Origin: Escherichia coli
Lineage (GTDB): Bacteria > Pseudomonadota > Gammaproteobacteria > Enterobacterales > Enterobacteriaceae
Assembly: GCF_036503815.1 (NCBI RefSeq)
Contig: NZ_AP027764.1
Location: forward strand, 1,798,001 to 1,862,000
Reading direction: 5' to 3'
Length of the DNA stretch: 64,000 bases
A model generated the notes under the pieces. It saw only the letters and a program-made list of their open reading frames with translations, did no database searches and had not been told where the DNA came from. The translations under genes and the position numbers were made by a program. The first letter of the stretch is position 1. The number at the start of each line of letters is the position of its first letter. Of this stretch, positions 42,313-51,680 are shown piece after piece.

Positions 42313-44886
42313 ATGATACCTGTCGAACTGATTCGCCAAAAAGATTATCCAGCCATTGTTGATTGGGGATTGTCATTAACCGAAACTGAGCGAATTATTT
42401 CCTTAAAGGAATTGCAGAACTTTGATTATATTTCACTTCGTCTGGGGGAACATGTTGACGATGCAATCCCTTTGACAAAAATCGTTTGTACGCGTAGTTA
42501 TGCAGATCAAAAAATGTTTCCTGTTAGCTGGCCAGTGAAACATACGTTACTTCATATGGTTAGTAGAAGTCGTTACCATGCTATACATGATGCGCTAATC
42601 ACTTATTTTACTCACTGCGCTCCTGATTATCTGGATAGCGTGTTTGAGGATTGTTTGCGCGTTCCACATACATATCTAGATATCCGTCTTATCTGGCGTT
42701 GGTTTCAGCAAGGCTGGATTACCTTCAACGAAGCAGCGTTTGCCAACGTGTTATTTCACGTTGAGATGCATACTCGCAACGTTCAGGATGAAATTATCTG
42801 GCTGCGGGAAAACCCTCAAATCATAGAAAAGATAATTTTACCTTTCACGCAATATGACGTCCCTGTGCTTTTGCTAAGTCACTTTCATCAGGCCGATAAC
42901 ACGCATCATTGTGGTGTCGTTACCGAATTTTGGGATGAAGTGTTTAAGCAACTGTTTGCTGAAAATCTTTTACCTCGCCAGCTCATTAAAGAACTGTTAG
43001 CTTCATTAACAAATAATTTTAAAAAAGGTCGCCTTGACTGGCATATTCGTCTGATAAAGATGTTTAACCCACAAGAAGATGAATGGATTGATAATCAACA
43101 GTTATTATTTTCAGGGCTGAATGCCAGCAATAATTCAGTCGTCAATTTTGTTATTCAGACAATTCAAACATTTTACTCTCACCCTGAGTTCGACCATTCA
43201 TCATTTATGCAGTGTTTTCCGGTAATTAGCGGACGAGAAAAATGCGATAAATCATTATTAATAGCACTTGATATTGCCGGTGATTTGGCAGAGCGATATC
43301 CACAATATCGTACAACACTGGCGCAAAACGTATCTGGAACCTTAATTCAGCGTAGCGAAAAGTTACAACTGCGCACAGCTGAATTAATGTTGAAATACCA
43401 ATTGGCACAGGACGTTGCCGCGTTAGCTGAGCCATGGTTGGCGGGCTTAAAGCACAGTGTACTGGCACTGTTACAATGTGATTCACCGCTGGGCGAAAGT
43501 CATGTTATTCCCATGCTACAACATGAGCAGGTTATTGTTCCTGAAAACTGGGATGCGTTGTTGTTTCAAACTGGAAAAATGTTGGAAAATAAAGAAGCCC
43601 TGGACATTGAGCTTTTTTATGCCGGGATTATTGCTCTGCAAGATGAACTTCCTGATGGTTATAAAAAACAGTTACAACCGTACTATAAAAAATTACATAA
43701 AAAGTATCTCGGATCATCAATACTATATAGCCTGAAGGATTTTTTTCAGCAGTGGTTAAGTGATGAGTATGCATCAACGCCAGAGCGACATGAACGCCGC
43801 CTTCCGCATTTACAAAACCAAAACCAATTGGTACTGGCACGGTTGCGTGATAACTGCCACTTAAGTTTACTGGCAACACCAAGCCATACGCCGTTCTATG
43901 TTTCGCCACAAATCCTGGTGGAGAGATTGTTGGCCCACGAACGCGAGAATTATCCGGTTGATGTTGATGATTTAATTGTCGCCTGTAATCGTATTTTGCC
44001 AGGCGAGGTTACCGAAGAAGTGAAGCAACAGGCATTAATGTTAACCGGGAAATATGCCCGGTCGGTGCACTATATGTTGGGGATCACAGATGATATATCG
44101 GCAACAAATGACGAGTATTTACCACTCTGGACACAGATTACACGTACCCGAGATACAAACGGAGTATTCCCACAATATGAATCTATCGCCATCGCGCAGG
44201 CGAGTTGGCCTGGCATAGCCCAACCATTTACCTGTACGTATCGCATATTAATTGATAAGAATGAATATAAAACCTGGTACAGACTGGCATTAAATAACCG
44301 TGTGATTCATTGCTGGAAGAGAGATAGTCTTCACCATTATCCTGGTCATTATTACTATATGAGTCTGCGTCGAGATGAGTGTTGTCACTGGAAGGATGAA
44401 TTGTATTATTTATCTCTGGTACCACATAACCCGGATTCATGGTTAAATCATTTTATTCCAGCGACGGCATCGGGAAACGAAGTTGATGGCTTTGAAGAAT
44501 GCTTATATCCTCTACAATATTTGCTTGAAAACCAACTTCGAGTTCATCAGGCAGGTTGGATCTACATTGCAGTTTGTTTACTTTTTGAGAAAAAGATTAG
44601 CCGCGATTTGGCAGCAGAATATATACAATTGGCTATCCAGCATAACTTTGTAGACAGTCACTATCTGTCTGAATGTATTGCTTACTTACTTATGAATAAG
44701 TATGCGCCGGTTAATAGATTTATTGAATATCTTGATAACCACAACAGTGACCCAGCAGTACGAAAATTCCAAAAGCAAATTCTGGAGAATTGCATCACAC
44801 TGGCTGGTGACAAAGATCTTCCCATTAATTATAAAAAAATAATAGATTACATGAATGAATTTACAACGCAAGGATGTGTGAAATGA
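42313..44886 (+). CDS. Large helical protein, first of three tandem paralogues (probably DUF6493)
   Basis: 857 aa, no signal peptide, membrane segment or catalytic motif that I can find. It aligns in part with the next two proteins: NFKKGRLDWHIRLIKMFNPQEDEW against their NxNxxQxxWYxxLxxxLxPxxDEC, and again in SHPEFDHSSFMQCFP and LQLRTAELMLKYQL. The pattern of paired amphipathic helices suggests HEAT-like repeats. It is the most divergent of the three and lacks their common C-terminus. Its last 4 bases overlap the next start (ATGA). I recall this family as DUF6493, without certainty. A/T-rich codon use compared with thiD or yegW suggests acquisition. Confidence 0.72.
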   Translation: MIPVELIRQKDYPAIVDWGLSLTETERIISLKELQNFDYISLRLGEHVDDAIPLTKIVCTRSYADQKMFPVSWPVKHTLLHMVSRSRYHAIHDALITYFTHCAPDYLDSVFEDCLRVPHTYLDIRLIWRWFQQGWITFNEAAFANVLFHVEMHTRNVQDEIIWLRENPQIIEKIILPFTQYDVPVLLLSHFHQADNTHHCGVVTEFWDEVFKQLFAENLLPRQLIKELLASLTNNFKKGRLDWHIRLIKMFNPQEDEWIDNQQLLFSGLNASNNSVVNFVIQTIQTFYSHPEFDHSSFMQCFPVISGREKCDKSLLIALDIAGDLAERYPQYRTTLAQNVSGTLIQRSEKLQLRTAELMLKYQLAQDVAALAEPWLAGLKHSVLALLQCDSPLGESHVIPMLQHEQVIVPENWDALLFQTGKMLENKEALDIELFYAGIIALQDELPDGYKKQLQPYYKKLHKKYLGSSILYSLKDFFQQWLSDEYASTPERHERRLPHLQNQNQLVLARLRDNCHLSLLATPSHTPFYVSPQILVERLLAHERENYPVDVDDLIVACNRILPGEVTEEVKQQALMLTGKYARSVHYMLGITDDISATNDEYLPLWTQITRTRDTNGVFPQYESIAIAQASWPGIAQPFTCTYRILIDKNEYKTWYRLALNNRVIHCWKRDSLHHYPGHYYYMSLRRDECCHWKDELYYLSLVPHNPDSWLNHFIPATASGNEVDGFEECLYPLQYLLENQLRVHQAGWIYIAVCLLFEKKISRDLAAEYIQLAIQHNFVDSHYLSECIAYLLMNKYAPVNRFIEYLDNHNSDPAVRKFQKQILENCITLAGDKDLPINYKKIIDYMNEFTTQGCVK

Positions 44887-47561
44887 TCGATGTTAAAGAA
44901 CATTACAGTCATATTATTGAGTCGGGAAATTCAGAGCAGTTGATGGCTTTCTTAAAAGAACTGGATGAAAAGTCTCGAAAAGACTTAGTTCCATTAATCA
45001 AGAAGGATGTAAAAAGATTAAGTAGTTTCAAGGAGATATCACGGAATACATGGGGGATTATTGGTAATAAAAATCAATTTAAAATGTTAAGTATTGCAAT
45101 ATTATGCTGTTACAATAAAAAAGACTTTAAAAGTATAAATTCTCGCATATTTAGAGATAATCAAGATTTGGATATGGCACTGGCGCTATTTTCTCCTGAC
45201 TGGTTTACCGATTATGTCAATATTTTCGCAGATAAAGATGGTTGTCCTTTTAATTACGAACAAATTAGTGACTGGATCGCGGCAGGTTATCTTTCAAATG
45301 TGTCGCCAATGCTTATCGTAAAAAAAATAATTCATAGTAAAATGCTACAGAAGCACTCATTCACTTTAGATGTTCATCTCTGGGAAATATTTAATTATCC
45401 TTGTAATATATCATGGGCTGAAAGTTGGCATCATACACAAGAGAAACCAGAAGACGCCGATGAACATAGATGGATATACTTGTTCAAAAAATACGTTCAA
45501 CAAAAAAGGTTAGACAGAATGCGGGTTTTAAAAGAAAGCCTTCTTGCTGTCAATCGCGGATTCAATAAAAATCAAACTAACTGGTATGTGGACTTGTTGA
45601 CTGCTCTGGAACCTGCTGAAAATGAATGTTTGCAACTACAAAATGAATTATTTTCAGTATTTCATTGCCCGCAAAACAAACCAATTTCCTATGTATTAAA
45701 AATTATTAACAGCCTTAGTGCAAATCCTGAATTTGATTATGATGCATTTATTAATCATCTGCCTCTCATTTTTTCCTCAACAATTAAGAGTACTTTGAAT
45801 AGTACTTTAATACTGGCCGATAAACTGGCAAGTAAATATCCTGATAAACGAATGACAATTTGTTATAACCTCACCGGTGTCTTTATAAATAAAGATGCCA
45901 GCCTTCAGGAGAAAGCGGCAAAACTAATTGTTAAGTATGGCGATCCGACAGATGCTGAGTTGAGTGCACTGTTGGATAGTTATATTAATAATTTGCTTGC
46001 TGGCACTAAACAATTATTAACGGATTTTCTTGATAGCAAACCCCCGGTTGCTGATGAAGCGTTGCTATTGCACCCAGTTATATCATTAATTCGTGATGAT
46101 AACCGTATCCCAGAAATTGAAAGCTGGGATGATTTTGTCTTCCTGGCAGGTAGAGCGTGTCTTAACCTGGAATCGTATCATTTTGACCTGTTTCCCGCAG
46201 CGTTGTTACGTTTTGCGCCTGAGATTAATAAAGATAATCTTAGTCAACTGGAGCCTGCTTTTGGTCTGGCGCTGAAAACATTGCAATCTGGTTCTTCATC
46301 AGTTGGCGCATTCGATCAAATCCTTGCAACATTTATCCTTGAGTTTGCTGGTTATTTACTTAATAAATTACCTAACGAAAATATACTTAAAAAGTATAAT
46401 CAATATCTTGAATTAATTAATAATGAAAATAAGAACTTAAAACTTAACTGGGGGTTTCATGAGTGGCAAAAATCTACCAAAGCAAAATTTCAGCCATGGA
46501 TTGATATATTAATAAATGTCCTGCATTCGTTACAAAAATCAAACCACCTGCCACTTCTTTCAACTCCGACGCATTTGCCGTGTTTTATTGATCCCTGTAC
46601 TCTTGTGCAAAGGTTAAGAAAATATCAAAAGGTAACTCAGGTTCCTGATAATTTAGATTTACAACTTGCTATTCAACGTTGCGTGATACCTGAAAATGAA
46701 ATTAATTTAGCCGGATTAAACCAAAATGATACTGCGCTATTAAAATATTTCTTCCATGGTGATGTGAAGTCACTTAAATGTGTTGAAAATGATGATTTAG
46801 CATTGTCAGCCATTATTACACGTAATACCAGTCACTATGATTTAGCGTCATTCGAATACGGTTTGATTTTGCTAAGCAAAAACAATTTACCTGCAAATAT
46901 CATCTCTAATGAGTTTTCATGGTGCCTTGAGACAAAAACACAGACAGTACCTTATTCAAAGGAGATAGTTTCTTACAAACAATTGAACTTTGATATATCT
47001 CGATACTGGCAGCAGGAAAAGACCAGACTTTTTTATGCCTTTAGTTTTATGAAAACATCGAATGGTTGGGAAACAGATAAGCAACGACTGTTATTTTCTT
47101 TTCCCGCTGCTCACGATCTTTTTTTAGTGCGGTTTATCGAATACCACTTTAAAACAGAATATAACGAGCCACGTGACACGATCCACTTGTTGCAGGCAAT
47201 GCTTGAATTGCCTTTGCCGCTAACACCCATGGGACATCTACTTACCGCTTTTTGCATGCTTCACGCCGACAAAACTGTCCGTGCTCTTGCCGGAGAATTA
47301 TGGATTGAAAAGCTGCGTTATCCACAAGGTGTGAATTCCGCCCATATCGGCGACATCCTGGGCCGGTTGGAAAAAGAGAGCTGGTCACCACTAAAGCGCT
47401 TTACCGATCTCGCCATGCAGTCGCTTATCAATATCAGTTCCCGCCACAATCAGGCATTACTTGAGATGATAAGTGCAATGGACAGCCATTTGAGCACGGT
47501 AAAAATCACCAACTACAAAAAGCTGACTGGGCTACGGCAGGAACTTGAAGCAGCATTGTAA
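44883..47561 (+). CDS. Large helical protein, second tandem paralogue (probably DUF6493)
   Basis: 892 aa. I place the start at ATG 44883, which overlaps the previous TGA as ATGA, has AAGGA nine bases upstream and makes the N-terminus (HYSHIIESGNSEQLMAFLKE) match that of the third paralogue in length; an ATG nine bases earlier touches the ribosome-binding site. Conserved blocks: DLVPLIKKDVKRL, RVLKESLLAVNR, LIRDDNRIPEIESWDDF, LPLLSTPTHLPCFIDP. The last ~110 residues (from PLPLTPMGHLLTAF) are nearly identical to those of the next gene, also at DNA level. Function unknown; helical repeat scaffold likely. Confidence 0.75.
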   Translation: MIDVKEHYSHIIESGNSEQLMAFLKELDEKSRKDLVPLIKKDVKRLSSFKEISRNTWGIIGNKNQFKMLSIAILCCYNKKDFKSINSRIFRDNQDLDMALALFSPDWFTDYVNIFADKDGCPFNYEQISDWIAAGYLSNVSPMLIVKKIIHSKMLQKHSFTLDVHLWEIFNYPCNISWAESWHHTQEKPEDADEHRWIYLFKKYVQQKRLDRMRVLKESLLAVNRGFNKNQTNWYVDLLTALEPAENECLQLQNELFSVFHCPQNKPISYVLKIINSLSANPEFDYDAFINHLPLIFSSTIKSTLNSTLILADKLASKYPDKRMTICYNLTGVFINKDASLQEKAAKLIVKYGDPTDAELSALLDSYINNLLAGTKQLLTDFLDSKPPVADEALLLHPVISLIRDDNRIPEIESWDDFVFLAGRACLNLESYHFDLFPAALLRFAPEINKDNLSQLEPAFGLALKTLQSGSSSVGAFDQILATFILEFAGYLLNKLPNENILKKYNQYLELINNENKNLKLNWGFHEWQKSTKAKFQPWIDILINVLHSLQKSNHLPLLSTPTHLPCFIDPCTLVQRLRKYQKVTQVPDNLDLQLAIQRCVIPENEINLAGLNQNDTALLKYFFHGDVKSLKCVENDDLALSAIITRNTSHYDLASFEYGLILLSKNNLPANIISNEFSWCLETKTQTVPYSKEIVSYKQLNFDISRYWQQEKTRLFYAFSFMKTSNGWETDKQRLLFSFPAAHDLFLVRFIEYHFKTEYNEPRDTIHLLQAMLELPLPLTPMGHLLTAFCMLHADKTVRALAGELWIEKLRYPQGVNSAHIGDILGRLEKESWSPLKRFTDLAMQSLINISSRHNQALLEMISAMDSHLSTVKITNYKKLTGLRQELEAAL

Positions 47562-47606
47562 AAGCTAATTTAGCACGTATAAAAATTGATATTCAGGGAA
47601 AGAGTA

Positions 47607-50291
47607 ATGGATACGACTCAAGAACAATACAGCAAAATTATTGAATCAGGGAATTCAGAGCAGTTATTAGCATTTCTGAAGTCGCTGGATGATAAGCAGC
47701 GGAAAAATTTGGTGCCGCTTATAAAGAAAGACGTGAAACGATTAGGTGCCTATCAATGGTATGAAGTAAGCATCGGCGGTCTTCGTGGAGGAAGTTACAA
47801 GCAAAACGGTACAAAAAATCAGTTACAGATGCTTAGTGTTGCGATCATCGGTTGCTATGCACGAAAAGACTGTAAAAATATTGAACGTAACTTATTGAAT
47901 TCTAATAATGCAGTTAAAGAAACACTCAAATGGCGCAGCCCGGAATGGCTTACTGATTATATTAATGGTGATATTAAAGGTGGAAATTTTTCAATAAGTT
48001 ATGCCACTCTCTGCGACTGGATTGCCGAAGGATATGTTGGTAATATTACACCGCAGGTTATTGTTAATAAAATTACTTCTGCATCAAATCTTGAAAAACA
48101 TCGTTTTTCTTTAGACGATCATATCTGGATGGTGTTTAATTATCCGTGCGGTGTTTCATTGTCAGATCAGTGGTATCCGAAAGAAAGTAAACCTGAGGGT
48201 GCCGATGATCATAAATGGATATATTTCTTCAAAAAATATACTATGGACAAACGCATCGACAGAATAAGAGTATTAAAAGAAAGCTTACTTGCGGTCAATC
48301 GTAACTTTAATCGTGAACAAACATGTTGGTACGCCACGCTATTTACTTCGCTGCAACCGACAGCGGACGAATGTTTGCAACTTCAGGAAGCACTTTTTTC
48401 GACATTTTATTGCCCGCACAGTAAACCTGGCACTACGGCATTACAGGCAATCAAAAAAATATCCGAACATCCGGAGTTTCACCGTGATGAGTTTATTTCC
48501 TGCCTTCCTCAGTTATTTTCTTTCACCACTAAAGGTATTGTCGATAGCGCTTTAACGATTGCTGATAAACTGGCGAAACAGCACCCTGATAAAAGATTTG
48601 AAATCTGCCAACACCTCACCTCGGTATTCCTTAATAAAGATGTCGGGCTACAAAATAAAGCAGCAAAGTTAATTGCAAAATATGCCAGTCCATTAGATCC
48701 AGAAATAAGCACGTTATTAAGCAGTTATGGCGATAATCTGCTTACAAGCGCTCGTGAGTTATTAACCGACTTTCTTGATATTACTCCGCTTACGCCCGAT
48801 AACTCTGCTAAACTTTCTCCCGTATTGCCACTGATTCGTGATGATAACCGTATCCCCGAAATTGAAACCTGGGATGATTTTATCTTCCTGGCAGGACAGG
48901 CATTTCATAACGTCGAGTCGTATCACTTTAACCTGTTGCCGGCTGCATTGTTACGTTTTGCTCCTGAAATTAATGAAGAGAATGTGAATCAACTGGAACC
49001 TGCGTTTATGCAGGCGCTGGAAACATCTGAACATATTTCTTTCTTGGACGGGATGTTGGGCTTTTTCTTTATGGAATATGCGGCAGAGCTTATCTCACGT
49101 TTTCCACTACAGACAGCAAAAATTAAAATAATGTATGAAGATTTTCAGGGTTTAAAAAATACAACTGACAAATGGAAAAAGATAGACTGGGGGTTTCAAT
49201 CCTATGATGAAGAGGACAAAAAACGAAGCCGCTCATGGATTGCGTTTTTCAAAAACATTCTGTTGTTATTAAAAAACAACGTTAATCTGTCTTTGCTTTC
49301 AATACCCACGCATCTGCCTTGCTTTATTGACCCGGCGGTGTTTGTCCACCGCCTTTTGCAATACCAAAATGCGGGTGTAGAACCTTGTAGTCAGGATATG
49401 CAACTTGCGATTCAACGATGTGTATTTATTGGCACTCAGCCTGATATTTCACAACTTAACTCCGAATATGCTGCATTAGTGCGATATATATTTTCCGGCG
49501 AGCAGGACGCATTAGCACAGGTCGCGCAGGATGATTGGAAACTGGCGGCCATTATTACCCGCAGTGCGGTTAACCCTGACACGACGTCTTTTGATGTCGG
49601 GTATGCGTTGCTGGAAAAACATGCGTTACCGATGGAGTTATTAAGCAATATGTTCCCGTGGTTTATCAGGGAAAACAAAACTCGCTTCCCTGCCCGAACA
49701 TTCAATTTTGACGTCTCAACGGCTGTTCAAAATCTGGAGATGACTTTGTTCTATGCTGACAGTTTCATGCCTTGCTGTAAATACAGTTACTTTGGCGGAG
49801 GGTATAAGCGGCGAACGCTGTATGCTTTTCCCTGGCAGGGTGATGTCACACTCATGCGTTATATAGAAATGAATTTTCATGATCCAAACATTTCATCAAC
49901 GAAGTCTAATCTGGAAATCCTTCAGGCACTTTACGATCTCCCGTTGCCACTTTCACCCATGGGCCATTTACTCACCGCTTTTTGCATGCTTCATGCCGAC
50001 AAAACGGTGCGTGCTCTTGCTGGCGAACTATGGATTGAAAAACTGCGTTATCCACAAGGTGTGAATTCTGCCCATATTGGCGACATCCTTGGTCGGCTGG
50101 AAAAAGAGGGCTGGTCGCCACTCAAACGCTTTACCGATCTTGCCATGCAGGCGCTTATCAATATCAGTTCCCGCCACAATCAGGCATTACTTGAGATGAT
50201 AAGTGCAATGGACAGCCATTTGAGCACGGTAAAAATCACCAATTACAAAAAGCTCAATGAGCTGCAACTCGAACTTACAAGGAAGTCATAA
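47607..50291 (+). CDS. Large helical protein, third tandem paralogue (probably DUF6493)
   Basis: 894 aa. Start ATG 47607 with AGGGAAAGAG upstream, 45 bp after the previous stop. It follows the second paralogue throughout: QYSKIIESGNSEQLLAFLK, NLVPLIKKDVKRLG, RVLKESLLAVNR, LIRDDNRIPEIETWDDF, LSLLSIPTHLPCFIDP, and an almost identical end. The N-terminal region has an insert (WYEVSIGGLRGGSYKQNG) missing from the second. The SWIM protein gene starts on the very next base after its TAA. No enzymatic motif is visible. Confidence 0.75.
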   Translation: MDTTQEQYSKIIESGNSEQLLAFLKSLDDKQRKNLVPLIKKDVKRLGAYQWYEVSIGGLRGGSYKQNGTKNQLQMLSVAIIGCYARKDCKNIERNLLNSNNAVKETLKWRSPEWLTDYINGDIKGGNFSISYATLCDWIAEGYVGNITPQVIVNKITSASNLEKHRFSLDDHIWMVFNYPCGVSLSDQWYPKESKPEGADDHKWIYFFKKYTMDKRIDRIRVLKESLLAVNRNFNREQTCWYATLFTSLQPTADECLQLQEALFSTFYCPHSKPGTTALQAIKKISEHPEFHRDEFISCLPQLFSFTTKGIVDSALTIADKLAKQHPDKRFEICQHLTSVFLNKDVGLQNKAAKLIAKYASPLDPEISTLLSSYGDNLLTSARELLTDFLDITPLTPDNSAKLSPVLPLIRDDNRIPEIETWDDFIFLAGQAFHNVESYHFNLLPAALLRFAPEINEENVNQLEPAFMQALETSEHISFLDGMLGFFFMEYAAELISRFPLQTAKIKIMYEDFQGLKNTTDKWKKIDWGFQSYDEEDKKRSRSWIAFFKNILLLLKNNVNLSLLSIPTHLPCFIDPAVFVHRLLQYQNAGVEPCSQDMQLAIQRCVFIGTQPDISQLNSEYAALVRYIFSGEQDALAQVAQDDWKLAAIITRSAVNPDTTSFDVGYALLEKHALPMELLSNMFPWFIRENKTRFPARTFNFDVSTAVQNLEMTLFYADSFMPCCKYSYFGGGYKRRTLYAFPWQGDVTLMRYIEMNFHDPNISSTKSNLEILQALYDLPLPLSPMGHLLTAFCMLHADKTVRALAGELWIEKLRYPQGVNSAHIGDILGRLEKEGWSPLKRFTDLAMQALINISSRHNQALLEMISAMDSHLSTVKITNYKKLNELQLELTRKS

Positions 50292-51635
50292 ATGGAAGAG
50301 ACACTCACTTATAGTTACAACATCCCATCCGCTTTGCACAAAACAAACGGAAAAGATGAATTACGCTTGGCGAAATACAGCGAGATCCAAAAGGCGTCTG
50401 ACGCTCCCTGTTTTTTTGTCGGTCAGGTCAGGCAACCTTTTTTGATGGCGCGTTGTTTAATTGCCCTTTCCAACGTGGTGAAGTCGAGCTTTAACCTTTC
50501 GCCCGCGCAACTGGCGCTACTGAAAGATCCCATTGTCAGCGCAGGAAATGAGCGGGTGCGTTTTGAAGGATTTTCCCACTGTGCCGGGGTCTATGCGCGG
50601 CTTGATATTTTGCCCGATGGCTTAAACGGAGAGTTTTTACAAAGCGGCACGACCAATGTCGATTTTAACCAGCCTATGCTCTCGGCATTAGCAGGGGTAA
50701 GCAATAGTGAAGCTGTTACCTTATCCGTCGGTCAGAAATCGGTGGGGTTACATCTGGAAAATCACCAGGTTATTGAACGCAAAGTGCCACTTCCGGTGAA
50801 ATGGATCAAAGGTCTGAGTAGCGTACAGGTCTACCTTGCTCAGTCGGCAAAAGGCCACCAGTTTACTAAAGTCCAGGCGCAGCAACTGTTTCGTTCCTTA
50901 CCCAAAGGACAGGTGAAAACCGATTACTATTTACAGGTACGCGGTACGACGCCACAGTTTTCGCCAGTAAAATCAGTTAACGCGATTTGTATCGGCGGGC
51001 TGCATCGTCTGCGCTTACTGGAACCCTTGTTACCTTTTGTTGACTGCTTGCAAGTTTTTGCGCAACCGGATATGCAATCCACCACCTGGCAACTGTGGTT
51101 TGGCGATTTGCGTTTTACGCTTTCGTTATCTCGTGATTGCTGGCGTGGATTTTCTGGTGAGGGAGCGACGCTGGATGCGCTAAATGAAGGGATTGACGAG
51201 AGCTGGCTGACTATTTTTGACGAACAGGCACAGGCCAACCAGACTATTAGTCCGGCATTTTTTGCTTCTGGTGGAAGTCAGTGGCTGGGAAAAACCGACA
51301 CACTGGCCGCGCAACTGGCGGCAATGGGATTACTGGGTTACGACCTTACCGATAATGCCTATTTTTATCGCCAGTTGCCGTTCAAACTCTCCCGCATAAT
51401 GAGTCTGAATCCCCGTCTGAAAGGGGCTGAGAAATTACTGCAAGAGAACAAAGTTGAAATTATTAGCCAGCAGCCAGCCAGAACAGAGGCGCGAGTTGAA
51501 GGGAGTGGAGTACGGCATACCGTCATTCTCGATGCAAATGGTGAACGCTGTACCTGCGAATGGTTCAGTAAATATCAGGGACAAAGAGGGCCATGCAAAC
51601 ATGTTCTGGCGGTGAAGAAACTGCTAAGGCAATAG
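50292..51635 (+). CDS. SWIM zinc-finger protein (447 aa) closing the yegX-yegW block
   Basis: 447 aa. A SWIM motif lies at the very C-terminus: C420-T-C422, 12 residues, C435-K-H437 (ERCTCEWFSKYQ...RGPCKHVLAV). The remaining ~400 residues are mixed alpha/beta without a motif that I recognise; FYRQLPFKLSRIMSLNPRL precedes the SWIM part. ATG 50292 directly follows the previous TAA and AAGGAAG lies inside the end of the upstream gene, so the two are certainly coupled. The pairing of a SWIM protein with several giant paralogues mirrors yehQ with the yehI/molR block, although SWIM position and spacing differ (x12 here, x5 twice in YehQ). Confidence 0.85.
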   Translation: MEETLTYSYNIPSALHKTNGKDELRLAKYSEIQKASDAPCFFVGQVRQPFLMARCLIALSNVVKSSFNLSPAQLALLKDPIVSAGNERVRFEGFSHCAGVYARLDILPDGLNGEFLQSGTTNVDFNQPMLSALAGVSNSEAVTLSVGQKSVGLHLENHQVIERKVPLPVKWIKGLSSVQVYLAQSAKGHQFTKVQAQQLFRSLPKGQVKTDYYLQVRGTTPQFSPVKSVNAICIGGLHRLRLLEPLLPFVDCLQVFAQPDMQSTTWQLWFGDLRFTLSLSRDCWRGFSGEGATLDALNEGIDESWLTIFDEQAQANQTISPAFFASGGSQWLGKTDTLAAQLAAMGLLGYDLTDNAYFYRQLPFKLSRIMSLNPRLKGAEKLLQENKVEIISQQPARTEARVEGSGVRHTVILDANGERCTCEWFSKYQGQRGPCKHVLAVKKLLRQ

Positions 51636-51680
51636 GTGCGTGATATACTCCCTCCAGACTCATCGCCTGGAAAAAGACAA

